A stretch of DNA of 64,000 bases, taken from contig JBBQTB010000005.1 of the NCBI GenBank assembly GCA_038213375.1, positions 98,365-162,364 on the forward strand, in the 5' to 3' direction. Positions within the stretch are counted from its first letter, which is position 1. Every line of letters begins with the position of its first letter. The translations under genes and the position numbers were made by a program. The notes beneath the pieces were generated by a model that saw only the letters and a program-made list of their open reading frames with translations, ran no database searches and was not told the DNA's origin. The DNA comes from JAAUTT01 sp038213375 (GTDB lineage: Bacteria; Bacteroidota; Bacteroidia; Bacteroidales; JAAUTT01). Shown here piece by piece: positions 8,354 to 18,040 of this stretch.

Positions 8354-11008
8354 CTATTCTTTGACAGCAATAACGTTTCCTGTAATTTGGAGATCCGACT
8401 GGATAACAACTCCTTCAGCAATAGATTTTGCATCGGGTTGTTTGCCTCCGATTGATATGATTAATTTGCCCGGTTGAATGATACGTTTGAATGAATTGTT
8501 TATCACTGATAATTGAGTAGGAGTGAGGACAAACTCTATTTTTTTAGTTTCACCTGCTTTAAGAAAAAACCTTTTAAATCCAGCCAGTGAACGAATTGGT
8601 ACTGGAACAGATGCAGCCGCATGAGAAATATACACTTCAACTACTTCCTCACCATCTTTTTGACCTGAGTTAGTAACATCTACTGATAATTTTACTTCGG
8701 CACCGGCAGCAACTGAATTAGGCATTTGCAGGTTTTTATATGAAAACTTGGTATAGCTTAGCCCATATCCAAATTCATACAACGGTACACCTTTAAAATA
8801 GCGGTATGTTTTACCGGCCATGTTGTAATCGATAAAGGGAGGCAAATCTTTCACCGATTTATAAAAAGTAACAGGTAAACGTCCCGCAGGATTGTAATCA
8901 CCAAATAGTACGTCGGCAATGGCAGTTCCGGCTGCTTGCCCTCCATACCATGCTTCGAGGATGGAAGGTATATTTTCATTTTCCCAATTGATGGAGACTG
9001 CACTTCCGGTTAACAAAACCAAAATTACCGGTTTCCCGAGAGCTTTTACCGATTTTATCAAATCAGTTTGGATTGCAGGAATGTCGAGAGTTAAACGATC
9101 GCCACCACGAAAACCGGTCACTTCAACTTTCATTTCTTCGCCTTCCAAACGTGGGGATAATCCCATAAACATAACTATGGCATCGGCTTGTTTAGCGATA
9201 TCAAGAGCTTCCTTTTTGAGATTTTTACCCGGAACTTCCCAAATAAGTTTAATTCCGGCATCGCCGTATTTTTCAATGTATTCCACCCTTATTTTATATG
9301 ACTTGACTGCTGCCAGTTTTATCTTTATATATGACTTGTTTGCTTCGTGAATATTGAAACTATTTACAATCATACTGTCATTCAAAAATACTTTCATTCC
9401 GTTACGTGCCTCGGAACCAAAATAATAATCACCCGTTACTTGAGGTACAATTACACCAGTCCAGCGAACCGAAAAATTATCATCTCCTAATCCTTCAACG
9501 GGGGCTTTGTCCCACCAGTTAAAGTTTACAGTCTTATCCGTGCGTGTTACTCTTGGTGTTCCATTGAAATCATTATTATCAAAATACTCTGCTCTTAAAC
9601 CTGTTTCTTTCTTATCGGTTGAAGTAAACAAAACATTTTCGGGTACTACATCAAATGTAGGAAGGTTTTCGGCATGTTCGCAACCCATGGCATAAAGTAT
9701 TTTAGCAGAAGGAAGTTTATCCTTAATACCTTGCAACGGAGTAACTATTTTTGATGGAATGCCATTATAATTTGCCAATAATACATTCTCATCATTTGAG
9801 TTTGGACCAATAACAGCAATGGTTTTAATATCCTTGCTCAGTGGAAGGAGATTGTTTTCATTTTTTAATAATACGATTGATTTACGGGCAGTTTCGAGAG
9901 CAAGGTCCTTATGCTTCTTGCAATCAACTACCTCATAAGGTATTTGAGCATATTTCACTTTTTCATCCGGATCAAACATTCCAAGTTTGAACCTGGCTAT
10001 AAACAAATTTTTCAGAGCCTTATCAATTTCCTTTTCGGTAATCAAACCTTTGTGCAGTGCCTCTTCCAATGCTTTGTATGTTTCTCCACAGTTGAGATCG
10101 GTACCGGATTTAACCGCTAAAGCAGCCGCCTCAGCTTTGGTTTTAACCACTTTGTGTCCATTGTAGAAATCGTCAATAGCTCCGCAGTCAGAGACAACAT
10201 AGCCTTTAAATCCCCAATCTTTGCGTAGAATTTGATTTAGAAGAAAATCACTTCCGCAACAAGGCTCACCTTTGTATCGGTTGTAAGCGCACATAACTGA
10301 ATATGCTCCTGCCTCTTTCACTGCCATTTTAAATGCTGGCATATAGGTTTCACGGAAGTCACGTTCATCAGTTAATGCATCAAAAGAATGGCGCTCAGGT
10401 TCTGGACCACTATGAACCACATAGTGCTTGGCGGTGGCAACAACCTTTAAATAGGTTGGGTCGTTGCCCTGCAACCCTTTGATAAATTGAACAGCAAGTT
10501 TACCAGTGAGATAAGGATCTTCACCATATGTTTCCATTCCCCGACCCCAGCGTGGATCGCGGAAAATGTTGATATTGGGGGACCAAAAGGTAAGACCCTG
10601 ATATATTTCCCGTTTGTTTTGCTTTATAAAATGATGATATTTTGCCCTAGCTTCGTCCGAAATAGCAGTAGAAATGCTTAACATATTGGCTGTATCCCAA
10701 GTAGCAGCCATACCAATCGCCTGCGGAAATACAGTTGCCAATCCTGAACGGGCAACACCATGCAGACACTCATTCCACCAGTTGTACTTAGGAATTCCAA
10801 GACGCCCAATTGAATCGGCCTCGTAAATAACCTGCGACACTTTTTCCTTGATTGTCATCTGGGCGATCAAATTATCAACACGATCTTCATTAGACAACTC
10901 TGGATTTTGAAATGGGTATTTATATTTTACCTTCGAGCACGAAAGTGATACCACAAAAAGCACAACAAACGTCATACTTGTAATTCTAAAAGGAAAATTT
11001 ATTTTCAT
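8354..11008 (-). CDS. GH3 beta-glucosidase/beta-xylosidase with PA14 insert, lipoprotein
   Basis: An 884-residue GH3 enzyme with a lipoprotein signal (VVSLSC, Cys24). N-terminal barrel: WSPNINIFRDPRWGRGMETY (141-161), KHYVVHSGPEPERH (194-207), and the nucleophile in VVSDCGAIDD (Asp274). The second GH3 domain is interrupted by a PA14 domain at about 470-600 (GLRAEYFDNNDFNG, YYFGSEARNGMKVFLNDS), and a fibronectin-like domain ends the protein. PA14 inserts in GH3 help shape the active site and set oligosaccharide specificity. It cuts terminal beta-linked glucose or xylose, probably in the periplasm or at the cell surface. The LacI-type gene upstream is a plausible regulator. Confidence 0.92.
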   Translation of the reverse strand: MKINFPFRITSMTFVVLFVVSLSCSKVKYKYPFQNPELSNEDRVDNLIAQMTIKEKVSQVIYEADSIGRLGIPKYNWWNECLHGVARSGLATVFPQAIGMAATWDTANMLSISTAISDEARAKYHHFIKQNKREIYQGLTFWSPNINIFRDPRWGRGMETYGEDPYLTGKLAVQFIKGLQGNDPTYLKVVATAKHYVVHSGPEPERHSFDALTDERDFRETYMPAFKMAVKEAGAYSVMCAYNRYKGEPCCGSDFLLNQILRKDWGFKGYVVSDCGAIDDFYNGHKVVKTKAEAAALAVKSGTDLNCGETYKALEEALHKGLITEKEIDKALKNLFIARFKLGMFDPDEKVKYAQIPYEVVDCKKHKDLALETARKSIVLLKNENNLLPLSKDIKTIAVIGPNSNDENVLLANYNGIPSKIVTPLQGIKDKLPSAKILYAMGCEHAENLPTFDVVPENVLFTSTDKKETGLRAEYFDNNDFNGTPRVTRTDKTVNFNWWDKAPVEGLGDDNFSVRWTGVIVPQVTGDYYFGSEARNGMKVFLNDSMIVNSFNIHEANKSYIKIKLAAVKSYKIRVEYIEKYGDAGIKLIWEVPGKNLKKEALDIAKQADAIVMFMGLSPRLEGEEMKVEVTGFRGGDRLTLDIPAIQTDLIKSVKALGKPVILVLLTGSAVSINWENENIPSILEAWYGGQAAGTAIADVLFGDYNPAGRLPVTFYKSVKDLPPFIDYNMAGKTYRYFKGVPLYEFGYGLSYTKFSYKNLQMPNSVAAGAEVKLSVDVTNSGQKDGEEVVEVYISHAAASVPVPIRSLAGFKRFFLKAGETKKIEFVLTPTQLSVINNSFKRIIQPGKLIISIGGKQPDAKSIAEGVVIQSDLQITGNVIAVKE

Positions 11009-11575
11009 AATTAGAAATCAGTTACTTAGTTAAATTAGTTTGTTATAATTAAGTTTGCAAATTACAATAATTCTTTTATAAACCTTCAATACTTAACGTA
11101 TTTTTAACGCTAAGTATTGAAGGTTTATTATAGCATAATTAATAATCAAACTGAATCTTAACTTGCTTAATACTTTCGCGAAGTGATCATCGGGGAAATA
11201 GTACGATTGAATAGAAAATAATTATAAAAGAGATAAGTTAATTTTTAATCTTTCTTTTTTATGATCACTTTATTAAGTAGATATAATTATGCAATATTTT
11301 TAATATGTTATACAACATATGTTAAAGATTGTTAAATTAAAATTAAATTCATTTACTTTGAACTGCGTCAAAAAAATAAATTGGCGTGCGATTAATAATA
11401 AGGGGTAAAGGCCTGGGGAGAAAACATTGCAACTACTAACTAACTACACTTTTCAGTTCAAGCACACCTAACCAGAACGAACCAGGTTTTTCCTTATTAT
11501 TCGAAAGTCACCTTCCCTTATCAATAAAAAAATCGTACAAATAAATACAATCTCTGCCAGTATCAGAATATCTGA
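11009..11575. promoter_or_regulatory. Long leader region of the GH3 gene with a 20-bp inverted repeat
   Basis: About 570 bp without a gene between the GH3 start and the LacI stop. The main structure is an inverted repeat, taaaccttcaatacttaacg (11079-11098) and cgctaagtattgaaggttta (11109-11128), with one mismatch and a 10-base loop, centred about 95 bp before the GH3 start codon. It could be a leader hairpin, an operator, or the terminator of the upstream gene; there is no adjacent T-tract on the relevant side. The rest is AT-rich with no ORF. Confidence 0.5.
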
Positions 11576-12604
11576 TTAATTTGGAGTTCGTAATGATGAT
11601 GCTCGTTTTACAATACTGGGGTTTAGCAAGATTTGTTTGTGCTTTAACAAAGTAGAATTATCTGATATTTGCTCCAAAAACAAATTCGCCACACAATGCC
11701 CCATTTCAGCGCTATGCTGATCAACGGAACTCAGACCTGGCTCCACCATATCGTCGTAAGGTTCATTTGCAAACCCAATTACAGCAATATCTTTAGGAAT
11801 ATCAATTCCTAAGCTTTTCATTTTAATAATCGCTCCGAGCGCTGAAAAATCTCCAGCTGAAAAAATTCCATCTGGCCTGGGAGTCATTTTACTTATTTTA
11901 ATGGCCGCATTTTCTCCAGATTCGCGTGTTACAACATTGTCAAAAACCAAATTTGCATCAAAGGTAATATGATATCGTTCCAGAGCAGCTTTATAGCCCT
12001 CATAACGTTTCCTATAAATACTTACATGCCTGAGTCCTGAAAAATGTACAATCCGTTTACATCCTTGTAATATAAGGTGTTCAACTGCATTAAAAGCTCC
12101 GGAAAAATCGTCGATTTCTACTTTATCGGAATCTAAGGACTCAGGTATCCGATCAAAAAAAATAATAGGAATTCCTTTGTTTTGAACTGTTTCAAAATGT
12201 TTAAAATCAATAGTTTCTGTAGCAACCGAAACCAATAATCCATCTACTTTTCCGTTGGTTAACGTGTCCACAATTTTTTTTTCTCTCTCAAAGGAATCGT
12301 AACTCTGACAAATTAGTATGTTATAACCAGCATCATACGCAACATCTTCAATTCCTCGAATGACAGATGCAAAAAAATAACGATCAATTCGTGGAATAAT
12401 CACGCCTATGGTATTCCCTTTCCCTTTTCTTAAACTAGATGCTATTGAATTGGGCTGATAATTAAGCCGATGGGCTAACTCCATCACAGCAGCTTTCATG
12501 GCTTTACTTATTCTTGGATGATCTTGTAAGGCTCTGGAAACAGTGGATGCCGTTGTATTTAACTCCTTTGCAATATCGTGAATGGTTATTCTACTTTTTT
12601 TCAT
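11576..12604 (-). CDS. LacI-family transcriptional regulator
   Basis: Start taken at ATG 12602-12604 (MKKSRITIHDIAKELNTT); an ATG six codons upstream also exists. N-terminal LacI HTH: TIHDIAKELNTTASTVSRAL, hinge with RLNYQPNSIASSLRKG, then a periplasmic-binding-like sensor domain (NTIGVIIPRI, DGLLVSVATE, GCKRIVHFSG, DIAVIGFANEPYDDMVEPGL). It would bind a sugar and control nearby carbohydrate genes; the GH3 gene directly downstream on the same strand is the natural target. Target and effector are inference. Confidence 0.9.
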   Translation of the reverse strand: MKKSRITIHDIAKELNTTASTVSRALQDHPRISKAMKAAVMELAHRLNYQPNSIASSLRKGKGNTIGVIIPRIDRYFFASVIRGIEDVAYDAGYNILICQSYDSFEREKKIVDTLTNGKVDGLLVSVATETIDFKHFETVQNKGIPIIFFDRIPESLDSDKVEIDDFSGAFNAVEHLILQGCKRIVHFSGLRHVSIYRKRYEGYKAALERYHITFDANLVFDNVVTRESGENAAIKISKMTPRPDGIFSAGDFSALGAIIKMKSLGIDIPKDIAVIGFANEPYDDMVEPGLSSVDQHSAEMGHCVANLFLEQISDNSTLLKHKQILLNPSIVKRASSLRTPN

Positions 12605-12641
12605 TCTTTTGTACAAGTGCAATATGTATACTAAAATCGTT

Positions 12642-13802
12642 TCAATTATTAACCATTAGTTTTATAAGCACAATTTCGGGTGTATTACCAATACGTATTG
12701 GCGGCCCCCAATATCCATACCCGCATGATACATAGAAATGTGTATTACCCTTTTGTTTATATCCCCAGCTAACTTCGTAAACCTTACGTGTAATGAGATT
12801 TATGGGCCAAAACTGACCATGATGGGTATGTCCGGATAGTTGTAAGTCAACACCGTTTTCAACAGCCTCATTAAGTCGAAAGGGTTGATGATCAAGCAGT
12901 ATTAAAGGGATTTGTCTATTTATCCCTGTAAGAATCTCATTCAAAGGTTTTCGTTTTTTGCCGGTAAATCTGGTAAGATCCTTGTCGTCACGGCCTGCCA
13001 GGTAGAATTTGTTATCAATCAATAAAACAGTATCCCGGATAAGTTTAATATTCAATGATTCAAGATAGGGCGCTGACCGGTTTATTCCGCCAATATATTC
13101 ATGATTTCCTGTAATACCATAAACTCCTAATGGAGCCCTAATGTTTCTTATCGGTCCACCAATATCGTTTCTAAAAATTGGTGTTTGCACCTCATCAAGA
13201 ACATCTCCAACAAACAAAACAATATCAGGCCTTAAACCATTAATTTGTTCGACCATTTCGGTAATTCTTTTTTTTCCAAGAAGTGTTCCTAAATGGATAT
13301 CGGAAACCATCGCAATGGTAATTTCAGTTTTATCTCCGGTATTTTTATTTATTGTTAAATCAAGACGTTTGATCTTAGGATGCAGTGCATTCCAGTGCCC
13401 ATATGACAGAATGAATGAAACAATTACAATGATTCCTGCAAAAGAATATGTTTTAAGTTGAATATACAATAAACTATTTTTTAGGGGCAGAAAATGCAAG
13501 CCAAGGTCGCTTAATCTTACCAAATCGACAATTAAAACGCTTAGAAAAAAATACAGAAGTGCGGCGAACCAAAAAGAACCAACCCAATAAAACAGATGGT
13601 GAAACCTGATGAATGTGGTATGTTCAAATGCTTTACTAATCAGATAACTAAAAGATATAAAAATGAATAATCCGGTATAACTATAACGAACCCATGAAAT
13701 ATGAGGAATTGATTGCCATCCCCTTATAAATACATAATAGTTTGCTCCACAATAAATTCCAAGAATTACCGTAATTATCACAACGAAACTTAATATCTTC
13801 AT
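12642..13802 (-). CDS. Membrane-anchored metallophosphoesterase
   Basis: Start at ATG 13800-13802 (MKILSFVV...), three codons inside a longer frame. Residues 1-150 hold four membrane segments; the C-terminal half is a calcineurin-like phosphoesterase with all metal-binding blocks: SDIHLG, GDVLDE, TGNHEY, LDHQP and SGHTHHGQFWP. This layout matches YkuE/YaeI-like family proteins, whose substrates include lipid-linked phosphates such as UDP-diacylglucosamine-type molecules in related enzymes; the substrate here is unknown. It ends about 40 bp before the LacI gene on the same strand and may be co-transcribed. Confidence 0.88.
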   Translation of the reverse strand: MKILSFVVIITVILGIYCGANYYVFIRGWQSIPHISWVRYSYTGLFIFISFSYLISKAFEHTTFIRFHHLFYWVGSFWFAALLYFFLSVLIVDLVRLSDLGLHFLPLKNSLLYIQLKTYSFAGIIVIVSFILSYGHWNALHPKIKRLDLTINKNTGDKTEITIAMVSDIHLGTLLGKKRITEMVEQINGLRPDIVLFVGDVLDEVQTPIFRNDIGGPIRNIRAPLGVYGITGNHEYIGGINRSAPYLESLNIKLIRDTVLLIDNKFYLAGRDDKDLTRFTGKKRKPLNEILTGINRQIPLILLDHQPFRLNEAVENGVDLQLSGHTHHGQFWPINLITRKVYEVSWGYKQKGNTHFYVSCGYGYWGPPIRIGNTPEIVLIKLMVNN

Positions 13803-13865
13803 AAAAATCAATAATTAATGACCGTTTATTATAAACAACGCCTTCTTACAACCTTATATTCATAT

Positions 13866-15038
13866 CTACACCCTTGCATGCAAAATTTCTTTAAGTTCAT
13901 CGCTACTGAGTTTTACCGGGTTGTTTTTAACCTCAGTGACGGCAACTATTTTATCAAAATCTTCCGCCTTGACTCCATATTTTCCGAGTCGGGCAATATT
14001 TAGTGTCTCGGTCCATTTATGTAACTTATCAAGAAAGGCATCGACATAATATTTGTTACTATTGCCTTCTTGGGCAGAAATCATTCGGCCAAGTTCGGCA
14101 TATTTTGTTAATGCAATATGGTTTGGCGCTGTTTCGCGAAGATTGCGCACATTAATAGTGTTGGCAGTTGCCATTAACGTACCGCAAACTATCCCGTGCG
14201 GAATATTATACATTCCTCCGAGCGACGAAGCAAATCCGTGCACAGCCCCAAGGCCGGCATTTGTCAGACATATTCCTGATAATAATGCAGCATAAGACAT
14301 GCCTGCGCGGGCTTCAATATCTTGTCCCCACTTGCAGGCGCGAAGTAATGAGTTTGTAAGAGAGCGGATACCCTCAAGCGCCAATGCATCGGTAAATGAT
14401 GATGCTTTATCAGATAGATATGCTTCCACCAACTGAGTGAAACAATCCATGCCGCTTGCAGATGTAATTTCAGGCGGGCAATGGTAAGTTAATTCGGGAT
14501 CTACAATGGCAATATCAGGAACAAGGTTGTCATGGCGGAGAGATCGTTTAAAACCACCTTTGCCAATTCGAGAGATAACTGCATTTTTGGTGGCCTCGCT
14601 ACCTGTGCCTGCTGTGGTGGGGACAGCAATAAATGGGACTTTCGTTCCCGAGTGTTCTTTTGTTCCAATTCCTTCCAGAAATTCTGAAACCAATTCGGCT
14701 TTATTAAGCATCGCTGAAATAGCTTTACCGGCATCTATAACACTACCGCCACCAATGGCAATAACCAGTTGAATACTAACACCCCTGTATCGGATCACCG
14801 CCTGATCAATCATTTCAGGTGAAGGCTCGCGCGAAATGTTTATATGATGAGACCTAATTCCTGTAACCTCAAACGTATTCAAAAGATAATCCCCATGTTT
14901 GGAATTTGAAAATGAACTGGCACCGGTTACTAATAATACTTCTCCGCCGAAACTTTTAGCAAGGCCTGGTAATTCAGCTAATTTACCATTTCCAAAGATG
15001 ATTTTTGGGGTTCGTGCAAAAAGGAATGACTTTACCAT
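13866..15038 (-). CDS. Iron-containing alcohol dehydrogenase
   Basis: A 390-residue group III alcohol dehydrogenase. The dinucleotide-binding motif IAIGGGSVIDAGKA and the block PFIAVPTTAGTGSEATKNAVIS are clear; metal-binding histidines occur in GAVHGFASSLGGMYNIPHGIVCG. These enzymes interconvert small alcohols and aldehydes with NAD(P)H. Its start overlaps the stop of the upstream ABM-fold gene by 7 bp, so the two are translationally coupled and probably act in the same short catabolic route. Substrate unknown. Confidence 0.92.
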   Translation of the reverse strand: MVKSFLFARTPKIIFGNGKLAELPGLAKSFGGEVLLVTGASSFSNSKHGDYLLNTFEVTGIRSHHINISREPSPEMIDQAVIRYRGVSIQLVIAIGGGSVIDAGKAISAMLNKAELVSEFLEGIGTKEHSGTKVPFIAVPTTAGTGSEATKNAVISRIGKGGFKRSLRHDNLVPDIAIVDPELTYHCPPEITSASGMDCFTQLVEAYLSDKASSFTDALALEGIRSLTNSLLRACKWGQDIEARAGMSYAALLSGICLTNAGLGAVHGFASSLGGMYNIPHGIVCGTLMATANTINVRNLRETAPNHIALTKYAELGRMISAQEGNSNKYYVDAFLDKLHKWTETLNIARLGKYGVKAEDFDKIVAVTEVKNNPVKLSSDELKEILHARV

Positions 15039-15340
15039 TGCGATTTTTCAATTGGTGCAATAATGATATACTTATCTGCCCGTCGGGGACCGGCCATTAA
15101 ATCGGCTACTGCTTCGCGCCAGGCAAAATAGTGAGGTGTATTTTTATGCGCTGCTGCTGCTGCCTCCGATTCATAAGCTTCGTAAAGCAGAAACCATTCA
15201 GGATCAGTTGGATCCTGCAATATATCGAAACGCAGGTTGCCAGGTTCTTGAATTGATTCGACATGATTGGCAATGGTAGCAACTTTGAAAATATCAATCA
15301 TATCTGATTTAACATGAATATGTACACAGGTAACTATCAT
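15032..15340 (-). CDS. Antibiotic biosynthesis monooxygenase (ABM/LsrG-like) domain protein
   Basis: Start at ATG 15338-15340 (MIVTCVHIHV), which avoids overlap with the upstream lipoprotein gene. The 102-residue product is a single dimeric ferredoxin-like ABM domain: VKSDMIDIFKVATIANHVES, GNLRFDILQDPTDPEWFLLY, then HKNTPHYFAWREAV. The N-H-x-S...F-D-x-L-x-D pattern is close to LsrG-type proteins that process small hydroxy-ketones or quinols. Coupled to the downstream alcohol dehydrogenase gene by a 7-bp overlap. Enzymatic role is inferred. Confidence 0.85.
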   Translation of the reverse strand: MIVTCVHIHVKSDMIDIFKVATIANHVESIQEPGNLRFDILQDPTDPEWFLLYEAYESEAAAAAHKNTPHYFAWREAVADLMAGPRRADKYIIIAPIEKSQW

Positions 15341-15386
15341 AGTTTTATAATTCAAAAATTCCAATTTCTCTACTTCTCTGTTTTCC

Positions 15387-16631
15387 TTATTTGTATGCAA
15401 CCACTTGTTTTACCTTCAATCCCTGATGGTTTATTTTCACCATTACATTTGACGATTCAGGAATATAACCGAATACTTCACGATTGTCCGCGATACGGGT
15501 TGCAAAAAACGTAACAACATTGTTGGTAGTTACATGTAAATTTTTGTATTCGTATGTATTCGGAGGCAACGTATGGGTAAAGGTTATTGGTTTAGTGGAA
15601 GGATTAATTAGCATAAACACCTTTTTATGTAAAACATTGGTTCCAGCAATATAAAAGTTTTTATCTGAATGATCGAATAATTCGATACTGATTAAACTGA
15701 AGGACGTAAGAGGCAATAAATTAGTTTCATGAGGTGTAAGCTTTATAATTCCTTTATCGAATACGAGCATGGTACAATTAAAATCCACAAAGGTTGCAGC
15801 CCCCCTAAATATCCATGGATCGGATCCCTTGACAATGTTACTGATAAACTCGGTTTTCAATGTATTATTATCCATTGATATGTGATTTATTTCCACCAAA
15901 GTGTCTTTCATGGTAGCAACGTAGAAGCCTTTATCCAGCGCCTTTGAAACAAATGACAGGCCTTTTTTAAATACAGAAACATCCTGCGTGCCTGTTGCTA
16001 TAACTAATTTACCCTCTATAAAAATGTTTCCGTCAATATCTGTCACAAACTCGGAATTTGAAACATCAGGAATCGTGTGAATCGAAATCGGGAAATTATC
16101 CGTTCCATTTAGGTTTAGACTTTCGATGTTTCGGTTGGCGAAACAATAAAAATAATTAGCTTCCCCTTCGCAGAATGCTTTTGAGAAATAGTTATCAGTA
16201 AGTTCATTATTGATCAGTAAGTTAGGGTGAAACTCCGGATCAATTTCAAATGCTTTGCCACCATCTTTTTGTATCAGGTACGATTCGTAAACTTTCGGAA
16301 TTTGGTTTCTCCTTGTTAGAGTTAAGAAAAGGTATGAAGCATTTAAATCGAAAATAGCTTCGGGAATGTATGCAAATTCCATATCCTGACCATCGCTTGA
16401 AAGATATTTTACTTTCTGCAACGTATCACTTTTTGTGATTTTATAGAGTTTTGCAAAATCAGGTTCCTGATCGGGTCTTAAACCTGAGTTATCAGGATAT
16501 TCGGGAACAACAAGCGCAAAACCACCAGATAAGTCAATCGACCCCAGTTTTACTTGTGCGGTTTCTTTTTTGCATGACATTGAGATGATAAAAAAGCCTG
16601 ATAATAATGATAATTTTATTAATCTAATCAT
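15387..16631 (-). CDS. Hypothetical lipoprotein, 414 residues
   Basis: Lipoprotein signal MIRLIKLSLLSGFFIISMSC with Cys20 followed by KKE. The mature protein is rich in short beta-strand segments with repeated Y/F-x-D/N turns (VKYLSSDGQDMEFAYIP, YLFLTLTRRNQIPKVYES, NFYIAGTNVLHKKVFMLI), suggestive of a beta-propeller, but I recognise no named family. It ends 46 bp before the ABM gene on the same strand and could head that operon. Divergent from the sorbosone-dehydrogenase-like gene. Confidence 0.65.
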   Translation of the reverse strand: MIRLIKLSLLSGFFIISMSCKKETAQVKLGSIDLSGGFALVVPEYPDNSGLRPDQEPDFAKLYKITKSDTLQKVKYLSSDGQDMEFAYIPEAIFDLNASYLFLTLTRRNQIPKVYESYLIQKDGGKAFEIDPEFHPNLLINNELTDNYFSKAFCEGEANYFYCFANRNIESLNLNGTDNFPISIHTIPDVSNSEFVTDIDGNIFIEGKLVIATGTQDVSVFKKGLSFVSKALDKGFYVATMKDTLVEINHISMDNNTLKTEFISNIVKGSDPWIFRGAATFVDFNCTMLVFDKGIIKLTPHETNLLPLTSFSLISIELFDHSDKNFYIAGTNVLHKKVFMLINPSTKPITFTHTLPPNTYEYKNLHVTTNNVVTFFATRIADNREVFGYIPESSNVMVKINHQGLKVKQVVAYK

Positions 16632-16760
16632 GTTGAATCTCTAATTGAATGGCATTATTCAAGGTGTAAATATAAAACCATATCCCGAAAAAACGATCAT
16701 ATGATAAACAAACTATTGTCTTTCATGTTTTATTAATTAAAATCCTAAATATACCGTATA

Positions 16761-18035
16761 ATGAAAAAATGTCTAATTCCTCAGTTCTTGATTTTTATCC
16801 TCCTTACATGTTTCTCCATTTTTATGTTTACCTCATGTTCTAAAAAAACTGAGATTAACATGGATTTAGCATTACCTGATGGTTTTTCAGCAACTGTTGT
16901 AGCCGAATCAGTTGGTTTGGGAAGGCATATCATTGTGAATACCAACGGAGATATGTATGTTTCTCTAAAATCATTGAAAGACAAGGGTGGAATAGCAGCC
17001 CTCCGCGATACCAATGGCGATGGCAAAGCAGATATTATAAAATATTTTGGGAAATATACAGGAACTGGAATTGGAATACACAATGGCTACCTATATTTTG
17101 GAAGTGATAGTATGATAGTTAGGTATAAATTACGCGAAAACCAATTGGTACCCGACACAAACGCTGAAATTATTGCAAAAGGGTTTATTTATAATCCTCA
17201 GCACGAGGCTAAATCGTTCGATTTTGACGATGAGGGAAATATGTATGTAAATGTTGGAGCTCCGGCCAATGCTTGTCAGCAGCCTGATCGAACTCCCGGT
17301 ACCAAAGGAATTAATCCTTGTCCCTTGTTAAAACATTTCGCAGGAATTTGGAGATTTAAAGCCGATTTACCCAATCAGGACAAAGATATTGCGGGATACC
17401 GTTATGCTACAGGTACAAGAAATTGTGTGGCACTTCGGTGGAATCATAAAGCAAATCATTTGTATGCCCTTCAGCATGGGCGCGATCAATTGCATGAATT
17501 TTGGCCCAATATTTATTCGCAGGATGATGGAGTTGAATTACCTGCCGAAGAGTTTTTTCTTATAAAGGATGGGGGAGATTATGGATGGCCCTATTGTTAT
17601 TTCGATCCTGCTAAAAACCAGAAACTTCTGGCTCCCGAATATGGTGGAAATGCAAAAAATGAGGACTTATGCGCAACCAAAGAAAAGCCTATTTTGGCAT
17701 TTCCAGCGCATACAGCTCCTAATGATTTGGTGTTTTATACCGGCAGCCAGTTTCCTGAAAAATATAAAAACGGTGCATTTATTGCATTCCATGGATCGTG
17801 GAATCGTGCTCCCAAGATTCAGAAAGGTTATTATGTAGCTTTTGTGCCATTTGAAAGCGACAAACCTAAAGCAGGTTGGGAAATATTTGCAAATGGTTTT
17901 GCCGGAAGTGATAGTATTAAAAGTACCGAAGACGCGAAACATCGTCCTTGTGGTCTTGCTCAGGGCCCTGATGGATCATTGTTTATTGTAGATTCGCGTG
18001 AGGGTAAAATTTGGAAAATAACCTATAAATCGTAA
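16761..18035 (+). CDS. PQQ-dependent sugar dehydrogenase-like lipoprotein (sorbosone dehydrogenase family)
   Basis: A 424-residue lipoprotein (MFTSCSKK lipobox at about residue 29). The body is a soluble glucose/sorbosone dehydrogenase beta-propeller: LRDTNGDGKADIIKYFGKY, GTGTGIHNGYLYFGSD-type turns, YATGTRNCVALRW, LYALQHGRDQL, GGDYGWPYCYFDP, and AFHGSWNRAP near the end. The family oxidises sugars or sugar aldehydes at PQQ. A cytochrome c gene follows after 5 bp, a good electron acceptor. PQQ synthesis genes are not in the window, so cofactor use is unproven. Confidence 0.88.
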   Translation: MKKCLIPQFLIFILLTCFSIFMFTSCSKKTEINMDLALPDGFSATVVAESVGLGRHIIVNTNGDMYVSLKSLKDKGGIAALRDTNGDGKADIIKYFGKYTGTGIGIHNGYLYFGSDSMIVRYKLRENQLVPDTNAEIIAKGFIYNPQHEAKSFDFDDEGNMYVNVGAPANACQQPDRTPGTKGINPCPLLKHFAGIWRFKADLPNQDKDIAGYRYATGTRNCVALRWNHKANHLYALQHGRDQLHEFWPNIYSQDDGVELPAEEFFLIKDGGDYGWPYCYFDPAKNQKLLAPEYGGNAKNEDLCATKEKPILAFPAHTAPNDLVFYTGSQFPEKYKNGAFIAFHGSWNRAPKIQKGYYVAFVPFESDKPKAGWEIFANGFAGSDSIKSTEDAKHRPCGLAQGPDGSLFIVDSREGKIWKITYKS

Positions 18036-18040
18036 AACAA

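Noticed and set aside
8919..9350. 143-codon plus-strand frame inside the GH3 gene
   Set aside because: Antisense to conserved GH3 sequence; composition fits a mirror frame of a coding region.
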